Assembly (NCBI GenBank): GCA_037903475.1
Contig: JBAJFG010000621.1
Span: 1,426,001 to 1,490,000, forward strand
DNA length: 64,000 nt
Source of the DNA: Ancylostoma caninum
Taxonomy: Eukaryota > Nematoda > Chromadorea > Rhabditida > Ancylostomatidae
Direction: 5' to 3'
Shown here: one piece after another, positions 19,126-30,760 of the stretch
How the letters are laid out: each line of letters begins with the position of its first letter
Numbering within the stretch: position 1 is the stretch's first letter
Position numbers and translations under genes: made by a program
The notes under the pieces: model-generated
What the model was told of the DNA's origin: nothing
Databases searched by the model: none
What the model saw: the letters and a program-made list of their open reading frames with translations, nothing else

Positions 19126-20575
19126 ATGAACGAATACAGGCGAGAAGTTTTGGACCAGTTGTTGCAAGAGCGCGTGCCGAGAATATATCGTGATAGATCG
19201 TGCCCTTTCGATACGTTGTCCGATGCCGATTTTCGCAAGCGATATCGATTCTCTAGGAGAGCTTTCTTTAGTATCGTGGATGTCATGGATGACGACTTGC
19301 ATAGGCGAACATTCAGGTCAATTCAATATAATCTGTACCGACATCCAACTGATCTGGAATAGTAAACAAAGGCTCCTATCTCTTCTTAAGTTTCACTGGT
19401 GTGTCTATTCATATTCAAGTGTTTTGTAGATCATGCGCATTGACAACAGCTCAACAGTTGGCCATAATGATTCGCGTCCTTTCGAGTAACGCGTTCCAAA
19501 TACACGCATCAGACACGTTCGGTGTTGACCAATCGACAGTGTCTCGTGTAGTAAGGGACGTATCGGACTGGTTCTCAAGGAATTGCGATCAGTTTGTTAA
19601 GTGGCACACAGACATGTCAAGAAGGAGGATGCAGGCACGCGTCCTGCAGAAATATGGCCTCCCTGGCATCGTTGGGGCCATCGATGGCACCCACGTTAAA
19701 ATTATGGCGCCACATGAAAGAGAATGGCAATATGTCAACAGGTGAAATTTACCATTTTAGGCTGAACCAATTTCTACATGTTGTCTCCATTCCTTAATTA
19801 TAGAAAAGATTACCATTCTATTAACGTGGGTGCCATCGTCGATGACGAATACAGATTTTTATGGTTTTCTTCAAGATGGCCAGGGAGGAGTCATGATTCA
19901 AGAGTGTTTCGCGAGTCTGAGCTGTAAGATTTTGTGAATTACTTCCAGAATTTGAAGTTGCATGAACTCTAAGCTTGTGGTAATAATATTAAACTTATAA
20001 AAAGTTCGGTTTATACCGAATTCTTTTCAGACATCGAAGATTTGTTAATGGTGACCTGGGAGGTCGAATTGTAGGAGATTCGGCGTATCGAGCTGAATCT
20101 TTTCTGATAAAAATTTTTTCTGGAAGTAATCTAGATGCTCAGCGTAAGATTTCCTTGCGTTTTTGATTTCCGTATAATAAGTCAAAATTGGATAATTGTA
20201 GAACGCAATTATAACAGAGCGATTTGCAAGTTCCGAAGCTGCGTGGAACAGAGCTTTGGTCAATTTAAAAGGCAATTCCATGCGTTGCATGCTACCCTAA
20301 GGTTGGACTATCCCTCAAATTCCTCCTTTCTTCTAAATTTCTTCTATATTTTACAAAAATTGATGTAGGTATGGCCCCGAAAGAGCTTCAAATTTAATTG
20401 CCGCAGCGATATGCCTACGAAATGTTGCTGTTGGTCTCCTTGAACCTGATTTTGATGAGAGTGAGGAGGAGGAGTTTGAAGATTACGACAGTGACGTCGA
20501 GGAAAACGCTATCGAAGAGGATGTGGGAGGTTCTGGCAAAAGAACCATGACAGCAATAGCAAGGAATTATTTCTG
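19126..20575 (+). CDS. PIF/Harbinger (HARBI1-like) transposase, several exons
   Basis: Exon 1 starts at ATG 19126 (MNEYRREVLDQLL) and reads through RYRFSRRAFFSIVDVMDDDL. A second exon (about 19430-19742) has TTAQQLAIMIRVLSSNAFQI, the helix-turn-helix-like FGVDQSTVSRVVRDVS, and GLPGIVGAIDGTHVKI with the first catalytic D. Later exons give a VGAIVDDEYRFLWFSSRWPG-SHDSRVF block (19830-19910), GDLGGRIVGDSAYRAE (20045-20100), NRAICKFRSCVEQSFGQFKR (20213-20275) with the catalytic E, and an acidic tail ending near 20575 (ESEEEEFEDYDSDVEEN). The DDE motifs are all present. Intron limits are approximate, and I cannot exclude frame defects around 19920-20040. It faces a Myb-like gene, as in autonomous Harbinger elements. 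Confidence 0.85.
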
Positions 20576-20913
20576 AATCCTCGGTATGAAATCTTCTATT
20601 CTTTCACATGAACGACATTACAGGTGATCTGTCCAACCATAGGTGTGTGCATAAGTTCTTTTTAAGTGCTGAAATAGAGTGCAAAAAAATTCTAAAAAAA
20701 TCTAAATCTATACTCTCTATAACTTATCTCCAAATCTATACTCGACATTTCTCCCCGGAATTCGCTTCTTATCACCCGTTTTTTTCGAAACTGAGACACA
20801 TCAATAAATTTTATTATATTTACGATTAGCTAGCCAAACTATTAATAAAAATACGAATTAACTAAAACACAAAATAGAGGTGGTCAATTTGAACAAACAA
20901 CTCAATCGAATAA

Positions 20914-21870
20914 CTAAAATTCTTCTTCCTTCAGTTTTTTTAATAGCAACTCCCTTTTGAGCTTTGCAATATCACGCTTCATGATAGCAGTTTCGTAGTT
21001 TATTTTTTCGGTTTTTAGTTGGAGCTCAGCGAGCTCGAGTTCACGCTGGATAAGCTGCTCGCGTGCAACTTCTCCAGCGCGAGCGTGGGCTCGCTGAGAC
21101 TCCCCTGTTGATGGACGTCGTCTTTGCTGTTCCGCTACAGCGGAGCAGTCCTCCTCATCGTCTCCCGCTTTGTTAATTTGGCGCCCTTAAAACAGGCTTA
21201 ACATAATTGTGAAAAACATTTAATGTTAAGTGTTTCACACCTGCTTCAGCGCCATTGGGGATTCCTACTGTTGAGTCATCCGCACCGACATGTTCCATTA
21301 ATTTTCTCAACCAAGGAGGTATGTAGGGAGATTTATACCTCCCTCCTCCAGTTCTCGTCCTCTCTTTCTTCTTGAAATTAAGGTCATTCTATGAATTGCA
21401 GTCGATTTTAAAGTAATTGGTCAATACTCACTTCTCTTTCAATTTCTTTTAATGCACGTTTTTTTAAATCATAGATTTTTTGCTTTATCTGTGATGCGGT
21501 TCTTATTTCGTGTCCGATATTAGAAATTTCTGTTGCCCATGCGGCAGCCAGTTTATCCTTAAATTATATGGTTTTTTGTTTCAAAAATGAAGCGGACAGA
21601 TGACCTCACCTGATTGGTAGGACCATTACGGGAGGATCCGCTTAATTTACTGTGGTACTCGGCCCTGTGGTTGCAGTAAAGCTCCACAAGTACCTCATTT
21701 TCTTCATCTACAAATGCATGTTGTCCATGATTATTTTTGGCCCACTTTTATAGTAGGAAAGACCCACTACTGAATTCTGCGCTTTTTTTTGCGCTCGAGC
21801 GATTCGCGGGTGGGTAATCGTTGGTTACTACTTCCTCGCATACAACTTCGTCATTTTCATCATCACTCAT
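20914..21870 (-). CDS. Harbinger-associated Myb/SANT-like DNA-binding protein, at least four exons
   Basis: Minus strand, convergent with the transposase. A first exon (about 21600-21870) starts MSDDENDEVVCEEVVTNDYP, has an in-frame stop or missed intron near 21750, and ends with FVDEENEVLVELYCNHRAEY. The next exon (about 21430-21560) has DKLAAAWATEISNIGHEIRT then ASQIKQKIYDLKKRA, a trihelix/Myb-like helix. A third (about 21243-21375) reads KKERTRTGGGRYKSPYIPPW. The last (20914-21187) is a long charged coiled coil with LIQRELELAELQLKTEKINY and ends KLKEEEF. Harbinger elements typically encode such a partner that brings the transposase to the nucleus and termini. Confidence 0.75.
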
Positions 21871-21960
21871 TCTCTAAACAGTCAATTCCTCGTAGAAGGC
21901 TTAACTTGAGTATGCTGTGCGACCAGTGTATATTATACCATAGCATCTTATCGAGCGAGG

Positions 21961-22945
21961 AAGTTTAGGGCTCATTCATGTTTGCGAGCCTGGCACTTGC
22001 TTTTCCCTTGTTAAATGAAACAAAACTCACTATGCTGATGCGAAGGCGGCCGATTTCAACGATAAGAGGCAAACATAGAGGAATACTAGCGAATTCCTTC
22101 GTGCATAGATAAAATCAACACATGTTCACACGTGTCTAACTCATGCATAGATGGAATGGAGAACACTGGGCCTCGATAGTGAAGGTTGTACATGGAAGTA
22201 GGAGGTTTCTGCACTCGTAGTTTAGAAATTTTTGGAAACTACCAGTCTATTTATTGATCTATCCTTTATTTCAGATCTATAGTTCATCTATAGTTCTACA
22301 ATTGTTTGTATCCTAATCTTTATCTGGATTTACAGCTTAGCCTCTTGTTCTGGACATACTTTCACTTCCTTTTTACATACACGGCAATGCAAAACATAAG
22401 AAATTTTGATAATAAAAAACTAAAGTAATAAGAACCAAACTAATAAGAAACTCTGTAGATATCTAATGCCTGATGAATGGAATGTGCTTGTGATGTGTGG
22501 CAAAATTTGACTTCTCAGAAAAATAACCAGGTTCTCAACTAGCTCTGAGTACGTGTTTCAGATCAGACTCCAGCAATTTCGAACACAAAATGGAAAGAAA
22601 GCAAAATCAATGACTCATTGCTGAACTCACTCTTTTAAACTATCCACTTTCGATGTAGTAATCAGTGAACGAACACAACACCCCAACCTACGAGAATCAA
22701 TAATAAATTCATTCAAAGATGTTTTCAATCTTTTTCCGGCGATGCCTACTAACCTAGTCAGAACATCTATGAACTTCTTGAACCATTACAGAATTTACAT
22801 CCAGCGAGTATCCCTTATTCGTGGTTTTGGGAATGAGTTCTCATATCTCATCCAACAGTTAAAGAGAAGTGAAATGATTCATGGAAAAAGATAGTGATCA
22901 CTGAAAAGAATGACAATGGAAAAAGCATCAAAAAGAGTTATTTAG
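21961..22945. other. No gene recognised
   Basis: AT-rich intergenic sequence without convincing exons or repeats. Confidence 0.5.
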
Positions 22946-22949
22946 CCCA

Positions 22950-23318
22950 ATGTAAGATTGTTTAGCCCAATGTAAGATTGGTTTGCCATAAATTAAAAAA
23001 ACTGTAGTAGTACTGCGAATGTACACCCTCTGATATTACGTTCAGCGCATCGACCTCTGCGGGCATGTCCTTACTGACCTCTGAGCAATAGCTGTGGAAA
23101 ATCGATAAAATCAATAAATCAATACCGTCATTGAAAATAATTGTCATATTCGTGCTCAGTACATTGAAGAACGTTACAAACTCGACAATCTCATCGATAG
23201 TCTCGGGTGTGTAGTAGCCAATAACCTCCCTCGACCCCTGAGAGACCTGCATGTAAAATTTGGTCCAGACGGATTATCCTCTGAGCTTTCTATTCAGGAC
23301 ATACACACAGACTGCATG
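22950..23318. repeat. Dispersed repeat family with CA-type tail, copy 1 (partial)
   Basis: Contains AAAATCGATAAAATCAATAA, ATTGTCATATTCGTGCTCAG, a CCTCCCTCGACCCC-like stretch and the terminal segment GCATGTAAAATTTGGTCCAG ... TTTCTATTCAGGACATACACACAG. The same order is found in copies 23390-24260 and 34754-35400. Confidence 0.7.
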
Positions 23319-23389
23319 CACCGCCTTCGGTGTATAAGACCTTGTCAGTACGCCTGTCTATTTGGAAAGGGCAATTTATAACAGACTAG

Positions 23390-24181
23390 CTGCCGTACCC
23401 GGCTTCGCTCGGGTGTTTTATAACCTTGGCTAAATCATACTGCTGAGGCCAATTACTATCATCGACAAATTCATTAAAATCCCCATAATCTTGGTGATCA
23501 GCATGTTAGCGAAGCACAGGTGACGTTTCCCATCGACTTGTGGGCGAAAAGTTAGCAAAGCTATTTCGGTAACATTGAATCGACGTATTCGTACAAATTG
23601 GTTGTCATATTCATACTCAGCATATCAAGGAACCACAGGAGAGATGTCTTCACCGCTCCATTGGGCGGAAGAGCCAAAAACCAATAAAATCGAAAGACCG
23701 ATATTTCATGCAAAATGTTTGTCATTCTCCTATTCAGCGCATTGAGAAACACAAGAAGACATGTCTTTGTCCGTCCCCGAGCGAAAATGGGGAAAAATCG
23801 ATAAAATCAATAAATCAATACTTCGTGCAAAATGGTCGTCATTCTTATTCAGCGTGTTGAGAAACCCTAGTAGACATTTCTTTACCACCCCATGATCAAG
23901 AAGAGCAAAAAATCAATAAAATCAATAAATCGATAAATTGGCGCGAAATGGTTGGCATATTCGTGTTCATCGCATTGAGATACCCCAGTAGGCATGTTCT
24001 CGCTGGTCCCTGGTCAAGAAGAGCGAAAAATCAATAAAACAATCGATAAACCAATCGATAATCCAAGGTGCAATGTAGCCTATAATCTCCGCCGGCCAGT
24101 GGAGAGTCTACCTGCAAAATTTGGTCCCGATCGGTTCATCCTCCGCGATTTCTATTCGGGACACACAAACACGCAAACGCA

Positions 24182-24218
<37 letters not shown>

Positions 24219-24260
24219 ACACACACACATACACACACACAAACTTTCACGTTTATATAT
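23390..24260. repeat. Dispersed repeat family with (CA)n tail, copy 2
   Basis: Begins near CTGCCGTACCCGGCTTCGCT-CGGGTG, then GCTGAGGCCAATTACTATCA and ATTAAAATCCCCATAATCTTGGTGATCAGC. The middle is three to four internal repeats of about 130 bp (CATATTC-type plus AAAAATCGATAAAATCAATAA). The end is CCGGCC, AAATTTGGTCCCGATCGGTT, GGGACACACAAACACGCAAA, (CA)n and GTTTATATATACAGAT. A simple-repeat 3' end fits a non-autonomous retroposon; no coding capacity was seen. Confidence 0.75.
24187..24242. repeat. (CA)n microsatellite
   Basis: ACACAC run with occasional T, forming the tail of the dispersed repeat. Confidence 0.95.
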
Positions 24261-24274
24261 ACAGATGTGTTTGT

Positions 24275-24490
24275 TCGACGCGCTTATAATGCGAAGGATC
24301 GGTCCAACTGCAACCTTGATGCAGCTTAGACGCAAGTCAGGTGCGCTCGTTTACTGCATGGCGACCATTCACGGTGTTGGCGCGGTGTTTTCATTGAAGA
24401 GGAGTATCCGACGTTGGCCAATCTCCGTGGAAAAACCTCTACAAATAGTTGTCTGCGTCTGAGACACGACTGGCGCAGCATTATAGGATA
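24275..24490. mobile_element. MITE-like dispersed family, copy 2
   Basis: Shares CGCTCGTTTACTGCATGGCG, TCATTGAAGAGGAGTATCCGAC and AAAACCTCTACAAATAG with the copies at 6447-6625 and 39110-39350. The two ends (GACGCAAG / GCGTCTGAGACACGACTGGCGCAGC) are partly inverse. Diverged; borders approximate. Confidence 0.5.
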
Positions 24491-24614
24491 GATTGGCCTA
24501 AATCGAGATTCTTCTGCTTTGTTATGAGGTATTAACGACCGCAAACAGTTCATTACACGTTTAAATCACAAGTTAAAATGAAGTGATTTCGCGTACATTC
24601 AATCAAAACACCCC

Positions 24615-24790
24615 GGTAGTAAACAACAGTGAGGTACCGATCATTCGTGCCTGAAGGTTCCGGCTGGAAGGCTTTGTCGCTGGAACCTCCGGGAGCGGAA
24701 TTTCCGTTCCGGGTCTTCGGGCGAAAGCCTTCCTGGGCCGGAACTTTCGTGCATACCACCCCTGGTGTGCCTTATCGCGTAGGTACTGCG
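24615..24790. repeat. GC-rich dispersed repeat with inverted parts
   Basis: Contains GGTTCCGGCTGGAAGGCTTT, CCTGGGCCGGAACTTTCGTG and CATACCACCCCTGG; the last part matches the inverse of 17050-17080. Internal inverse similarity (GAAGGCTTT ... AAAGCCTTC) suggests a palindromic element. Confidence 0.55.
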
Positions 24791-27081
24791 GTGCGACAGA
24801 CCACTCGGACGGTATCCTATGAGATGGCCGACAATGTATACTGACTGTTTGCGCACCTTTTCCTTGAATTCTTATCTGATTATTTCGATATCTCGATTGT
24901 ACTGGATTCAGGCATTAAGTAAATGTCTGCCAAGGAGAATTACATTGTAAGATTAGATAAGTTCCTTGTTGAGGATCGAGTGCAATCCAACTGCAATCGA
25001 CATGGGCCGGACTTACCGCTGGTTCACACACAATTGCGATCGCGAACGCTCACTCTGCTGAATTGCTGCAATCGATCCAGATTCCATTTCTTGCGGAAGC
25101 CTAGGATATAAATGAGTTCAGCACCTGTGGCAACGGAGGAAGATTCAGCTTGAAGCGCATTTTTTACAGTCCACTTTAAATGATATGACCGGCTACAAAT
25201 GTCCAACGATGCATGCAGAGCTTTGCATTAGAGAAGAGTATTTCGTTCTTCGAGATCTATTTTGCTCCTACATCTGACGTTAATCTCTGATGTCGAGAAA
25301 CAAGATAGTCAATCCCTTGTGCTAGAATTTTGGATTAATCAACGCGGCCATCACACTTCCAAGAAGAAAATCGACTGAAGTTTTGTTTAAACCACGTTCA
25401 CAGTATAATTTTCTTCACAGAAACCACAAAATGGTGTTCTGATTACCTCAAGAATTTTCCAGAATCTGTGTTACTTCTTCTTTTAATTACCACTTCCAAT
25501 GAGCCAGCATCACGGAGTGTAGCGCTTCTAGGAGCTCATTTAAATTTCCATTTATATAACTGATTGACAAGGAGATGACGAATTTTTCGTAAATTTGCAA
25601 CAACCAAAACGTACTGTGCCACGAGGGCATAATCAATAAATAAATCATAAACTACTAAAATACAATTTAAAAAAGAAATGGAAAATGGGACAACTACGTA
25701 CCTCCTAGTACATTACCCTTATACGGAAGATGAGCTAAAAGTGCATGACTTTCCATAGTACCCGTCAGTAAAGGGGGGGGGGGGGATTCCTAAGCCTATT
25801 CCTAATACGAATAAAAAAAACTCAACAAGTTGGTTGCACACTTGTCGTCTTACATGGCCGGGTCGGGGGGGGGGGTGGGCTAGGGAATATAGAATAAGAC
25901 TTGGAATAGAAATAACCTCAAACTTAGATAATGAACTATGTTAGTTCTGACCTTGTCCATTTCTAATTTCTTCCCGGAAAACGGCACTCTTATATATGAA
26001 AACCATAAATTTACTTTCAGATGCCTCTGGTGGCCCAGTACTTCACCTGCTCGGCCACCGTATCGCTTTTGCTTGTACAACTATGTACATTGAAATGTTT
26101 GGAAAAATGCTCAAGACTCTTAGGCAAAGCTATGCGAACGCTGCAGTACCTTGATAAGTAAAGCTCCAAACCAAGCAGATTTTGTTCCATCCTGGGGAGC
26201 TCGGCTTCTGCTTTTCTCCTTAGCCAATTCTACTTCATGGATAAATTTTCATTATTTCCTTTTTTTTGTCGAAAGATGCATTGTGATAACAGGACGATTG
26301 CTACGTGCGTGTAACCACTTGAATAAAAATTTTACGAGCTTTGGCTGACAGTGAAATCGTGTGACAGCTCGAATGAGAAATAGAAACACTTTATCTATTT
26401 GCGTTAGCCCTGTGATCTCTGTCGGCCTTTATCACCGAGCATAGTGAAACATTTATTATGCTGTGGTCGCGTAATGCATGAAGAATCCACAAATAACCGA
26501 AGCAACATCAACAGAAGGTCGAAGCAGGGAGCAATCAGGGCCCGAGTACGGCATTGCAATTTCATGGGTACCCACGGGTAGCAGCTGGGTACAGAAGTCT
26601 CCTATGATCAAGCGTGCTGATGCGTACCTGGTAATGGATAAATTTGAGTGCATTGATTCATTTACCATGGACAATCCCAACGAAGCATCCGTACTCAGGA
26701 CAAAGTAATGCCAAATCATGGTCTGCTTGATGGAAGTATACATATGTTATCATTCCAGATGGCATGATGTATGTATTCATTACAGGTCATCCATGCATAA
26801 AACTATAAAAAGTGAATGAACACAACGAAGCAAAACACAATCGCATGACTACAGTAGTAACAACCTGAATACGGAATAAAAACATGACTCCAAGTACGGG
26901 TTCAGCACTTCCTCAGATGAGTTGGGTTCAGTAGGAATGAGCTGTTTTTTTTTTGCTAAGTGTTTCGTAGTCTGTACCTGCTGTGTAAGCAGAAAACCGA
27001 CGTTTCATAGTAGGGTGGTCAGAAAGGCTCGAGCCAACTTTTTTTGAAAGCTCGAGAACTTCCGAATATTGACCGATAACC
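24791..27081. other. No gene recognised; one dispersed-repeat fragment
   Basis: Mostly AT-rich. The segment 26480-26710 shares CCCACGGGTAGCAGCT and ACCATGGACAATCCCAACGA-like blocks with 28640-28790, so both are copies of a low-copy repeat. Homopolymer G runs lie at 25772 and 25865. Confidence 0.5.
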
Positions 27082-27171
27082 ATGATCTGCCATGCGGTAG
27101 ATGTCTACCACTTACGAAACTTCTTAGTAATACTCACGTATAAACGGTTGCTTCTATTAACTTTAATCACG

Positions 27172-27570
27172 ATGCCGACTCTACAAGAGCACGTTCGAGC
27201 TATCATCAATTTCTCCTTCCCCGCCCTCAACAAGTTTCTGGAAGACCAGGGTGCTGGTGATGAAATTTGGATCCTCTACGATTCTAGAAGGCATCGTGCA
27301 GTGTGGCTCCACCGAGGAGATAATCCGCCGATGCTGACGTCCATTCCAAGAAGCGTCTCCTTTGCTTATTATGGGATTCGCGAGGAATGTTGTATTACGA
27401 GCTTTTCCCGTAAGGACACAAAGTCATCGGTAACATTTACGATAATCGGCTCCAGAAACTCGCGGATGCTGTTCGAGAAAAACAGCCGAGATGAGCTTCT
27501 GCACACCTACTCTAGGATAACGCTTGGCCCCACGAAGCTAAAGAAACCCATAAAAGATTGGAGGAGCTGA
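27172..27570 (+). CDS. Hypothetical protein, 132 aa, single exon
   Basis: Not recognised. The open frame begins upstream (27082), but the stretch before the ATG at 27172 (MPTLQEHVRAIINFSFPALN) reads as leader-like, so that start is preferred. The protein is mixed alpha/beta in character, with EIWILYDSRRHRAVWLHRGD, SFAYYGIREECCITSFSRKD and LLHTYSRITLGPTKLKKPIK; there is no signal peptide, membrane segment or low-complexity part. Its GC-richer composition and balanced codon use stand out from the AT-rich surroundings, which supports real coding sequence. It could be an intronless nematode gene or an exon of an unrecognised mobile element. Confidence 0.5.
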   Translation: MPTLQEHVRAIINFSFPALNKFLEDQGAGDEIWILYDSRRHRAVWLHRGDNPPMLTSIPRSVSFAYYGIREECCITSFSRKDTKSSVTFTIIGSRNSRMLFEKNSRDELLHTYSRITLGPTKLKKPIKDWRS

Positions 27571-30180
27571 CCTGGGACACGATTACCCACCCATTCTATC
27601 CTCCTGTTATTACCCCCCCCCCTGACTATCACTCATTTTGCTCCCTTGAAGCATTCCTCTAGTACGCGAAAAATGCCAAAATAGACGTTGAAAGGGTGGT
27701 CAGCGATTTCTTTGACTCCCAGTCTCTCCAGTTCTGGGAGACGGGGATCGCTGTAGTGACTGACGATGGTGGTTATAGTGTTTAGTAATTTGCTGTATAT
27801 TGTGTGCTGAATAAAAAATAAGGTAGGAAAAAAAGTCAAACGGCCAGAGACTTTGTTAACAGCCTAATATTCTTCCTTGGCCGTGAAATTACCGTCATGC
27901 ACCTGGTTTCTGCTGTGAATTCTTACGATTGATCGGCGACCACATGGTTCACATGGCTCACCTATGAACAAGCCTGCTGCTTGCCATCCAACCCATCGTA
28001 TGATAGTACGATAGTAATTAATTCTGTATCAGAATACAACTGCTTTATCGCGCATTCAGGACCGAGATTTCTGAAACGATAACCAAGCACACCTACGATG
28101 GCTAGGTTTACTGGCTGTCGTGTAAACTACGTTCTGTTCCATGGTGAGGGTTGGTTTGCTAACTTGGTTTCTTTTGATCACGTTTTTATGAATTCTAGCC
28201 CTATCTAGCCCTAGAGCTGGGGTCTGGGCTGGGGTGCCTCACTTTTCGATGGGCCGAGTTCGCAGCGCGGTCAGCCATTCGAGCCAACAGATCGACTATT
28301 TTTACCTGAAATCAACAACAGTCGTGTTCTTATTTGTGGATGTTCTGCGTGTGACGTCATAGTAGGACTTGAACACTTGCGATTTATCCTAAATTTTCTT
28401 TGTTTACTGCTAAACTTGCGGGTGTTTTGCGTTCTCGTTCTCTGTGCTGTTATTGCAAGCAGAAAAACTCTTTGTATTCCACAATAGAGGAGGTTTTTCC
28501 AAGACGATTTAATAGAAAGTGATAAATAACTCCCAAGAAAACGACAACAACAAGAGCGAAATGAGTTTGATGGAGGTCAGCGCGTTATCACAGGGAGACT
28601 TGGGAGGAAAACTGGGCTGGTATGCATCATTGGAAGGGTGAGTCATCTCAAACCCATGGGTAGCAGCTCGGTGTCGACAATGTTGCGTGTCGCGTATGGG
28701 TGGACATGTTGATGGATGCAAGGCAAATGGCGAATTTGGGTGTGATAGTACGTTTACCATGGGCAATCTCAATGATGCCTCAAGGTCCCGAGGTTTGTGC
28801 CGCATTGGTGGCATTGATGGTCGAAATTGCAGGAACACAGATATTAAAAGACCGATTCTGGACTTGAGTTACCATTAAAAATATTAGGAAAAATAACAAA
28901 TAGGAGAGGTTAAATAAGGGCCAACACAAAATCTTTGTCTACTCTACGGTGTAAAAAAAATTTGGGCGTATTCTCTGGAATAGGGGCACGTGAGCGCTTA
29001 TTTATGGGTCTTTATGTATGCAGTGGCACTACGATCGGCATTCCAAGCACAGCTTAATTAGCTGGTCATGGATGCTCCACCATTTTTCAATTTTTTACAA
29101 TGAAAATTCTTTGAAAAAGTGCATGGAAATGGAAACGAGTGCGAAAACATTATTAGATGGCCCCATGATGCATAACATAATGTAACAAGGAAGACGAAGA
29201 CAGAGCTTCAATGAATGCACAATTTCAGGCTATTCTGTATGACTCACATTAATTTTGGCTCTCGGAGAAAAGACAAGCAACGTTTTATCAACAAATCTCC
29301 GAATCTGGACGTTATTATAGAATTCCATAAGAATTCTAACAAGAAAGAAGTTGGAAAGGTTCAGGTAGATGGCATCGGTTCAGAGAGTACAATATATTAT
29401 ATTTTGATTTTACAAATGAGAGGAGAATAAATAAAATTCAATATGTTGCTTCATAACTACATAGAAGTAGGAGAAGGGGCTGGAAGTGGCATGACCCTCG
29501 CACTGATAGTTTGAATAAGTTCTGAATACCCAGATACTTTATGCTGTTACCTGCACCTAAAATGAATAGGCAAATTCTTTAGACCTCTTTTTTATTTTCT
29601 AAGATAAATGAAGATCTCTTATTATCTTCTTCAAACTGTTTGCTGTGAATGATTTAGCACTCGATTCAAAATTTGTAATAATTACATTTTTAGAAATTCC
29701 AGTCGACTGGCTCACTAAAATAGCAAGGCCCTGTTTTCAATAGGTTGGCATAGTGAGTACTGTAGTAATATAAGAATAGCTAATGGAATCCTGGTGTGTT
29801 GCTCAACTAACTATTCTTTTATTTCTGCGCCACGTTTTCTTTCTACGACCGCTTCCCCCCCCCCCTCCCTTCCCATTTTGGATCCGCTACTCCATGACAA
29901 ATCTTCGCTATTCTCATTTCTGCTAGTTGTTATGACTTGACTTGCTTTCCTTTGCTTCAATTTTTTTCTTGTATTCTGCACGTGGAGAAGAACGAGGAAG
30001 AAAAACTTCAAAGATGTAAGGCAGAGCTTAAATAAAGTTCTTTTCCCTTTCTCATTTACTTTTTTCTTTCCTTTTGTTTGATTGGAAAGAAGGGGAAGAA
30101 GGAGCTGATGGACATAGATAGGAAAACCGAACCCTAGCTACTTCAAGGGGGCACTCGGCCGGAATTTCTAAAGATGGAAT
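27571..30180. other. No gene recognised
   Basis: AT-rich with short simple repeats (a C run at 27607-27622; CT-rich sequence at 29845-29875). The segment 28640-28790 is a second copy of the low-copy repeat at 26480-26710. No exon was supported. Confidence 0.5.
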
Positions 30181-30183
30181 TAT

Positions 30184-30760
30184 TAACATTTAACATTTAA
30201 CATTTATTGACACGCGGTTACGCGCGTGCGAAAAAAAGAACAAAACGGATAAAACAATAAAACCAGTGGATTAGAGCGACAATTGTGCATCACATTACGT
30301 GCATCAGTGAGAAAGCAACGAACACAGAAAAAATAAAACGGAGAAGGAGACGCAAAACTCACTTCAGCAATTTGTTTACTAAAATTTTGAATTGTTGAAT
30401 GCGCGGCGGTATTCGGAATTTTTTTTACTAATTCTCGCATAGTCCGAACACACTCTGTGAACGAAAAAGTTAGCCCTTGCCGGGACGGATGAAGGTGGAA
30501 CGAGTATTTTGTTTGCAGTGCCTCTCGTACTGGAACTATGGATTAGAAAAAAGGCGATGGGGTTTAGTTTAACAATACCGTGAAGAATCTTGTAAGCCAT
30601 AAACAGATCTTGCTTTCGCCTTCTAATTGCCAACGATTCCAATTGAAGATTTGCGTTCCTGCAAGAGCTTGGAGGTACGCTGCGGTAGTCGAACCCGCCT
30701 ATTCGCAACAGAATTTTACGTGTAAAACTGTTTTGCACTTATTTATTAAGATATTGAATT
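30184..30760 (-). mobile_element. 5'-truncated CR1/Jockey-type LINE, RT C-terminus
   Basis: The minus-strand open stretch 30738-30379 reads LQLESLAIRRRKQDLFMAYK, ILHGIV, then STRGTANKILVPPSSVPARA and NFFVHRVCSDYARI. This is the conserved C-terminal block ('L.sL..RR...D....YKI ... RFFS.R....WN.LP') of CR1/Jockey-like LINE proteins. The 3' end on the element strand is a three-fold AAATGTT repeat (30184-30210), matching the short-repeat tails of CR1-type LINEs rather than poly(A). The 5' part is absent. Confidence 0.75.

Larger units (their letters stand above)
18720..21960. mobile_element. PIF/Harbinger transposon, ends unresolved
   Basis: Deduced from the two adjacent convergent genes (transposase and Myb-like partner). 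The ends given are approximate; I could not identify matching terminal repeats or a 3-bp target duplication. Confidence 0.6.

Noticed and set aside
24121..24462. Open frame with Thr-His repeats
   Set aside because: Runs through a (CA)n tract and unrelated repeat sequence.
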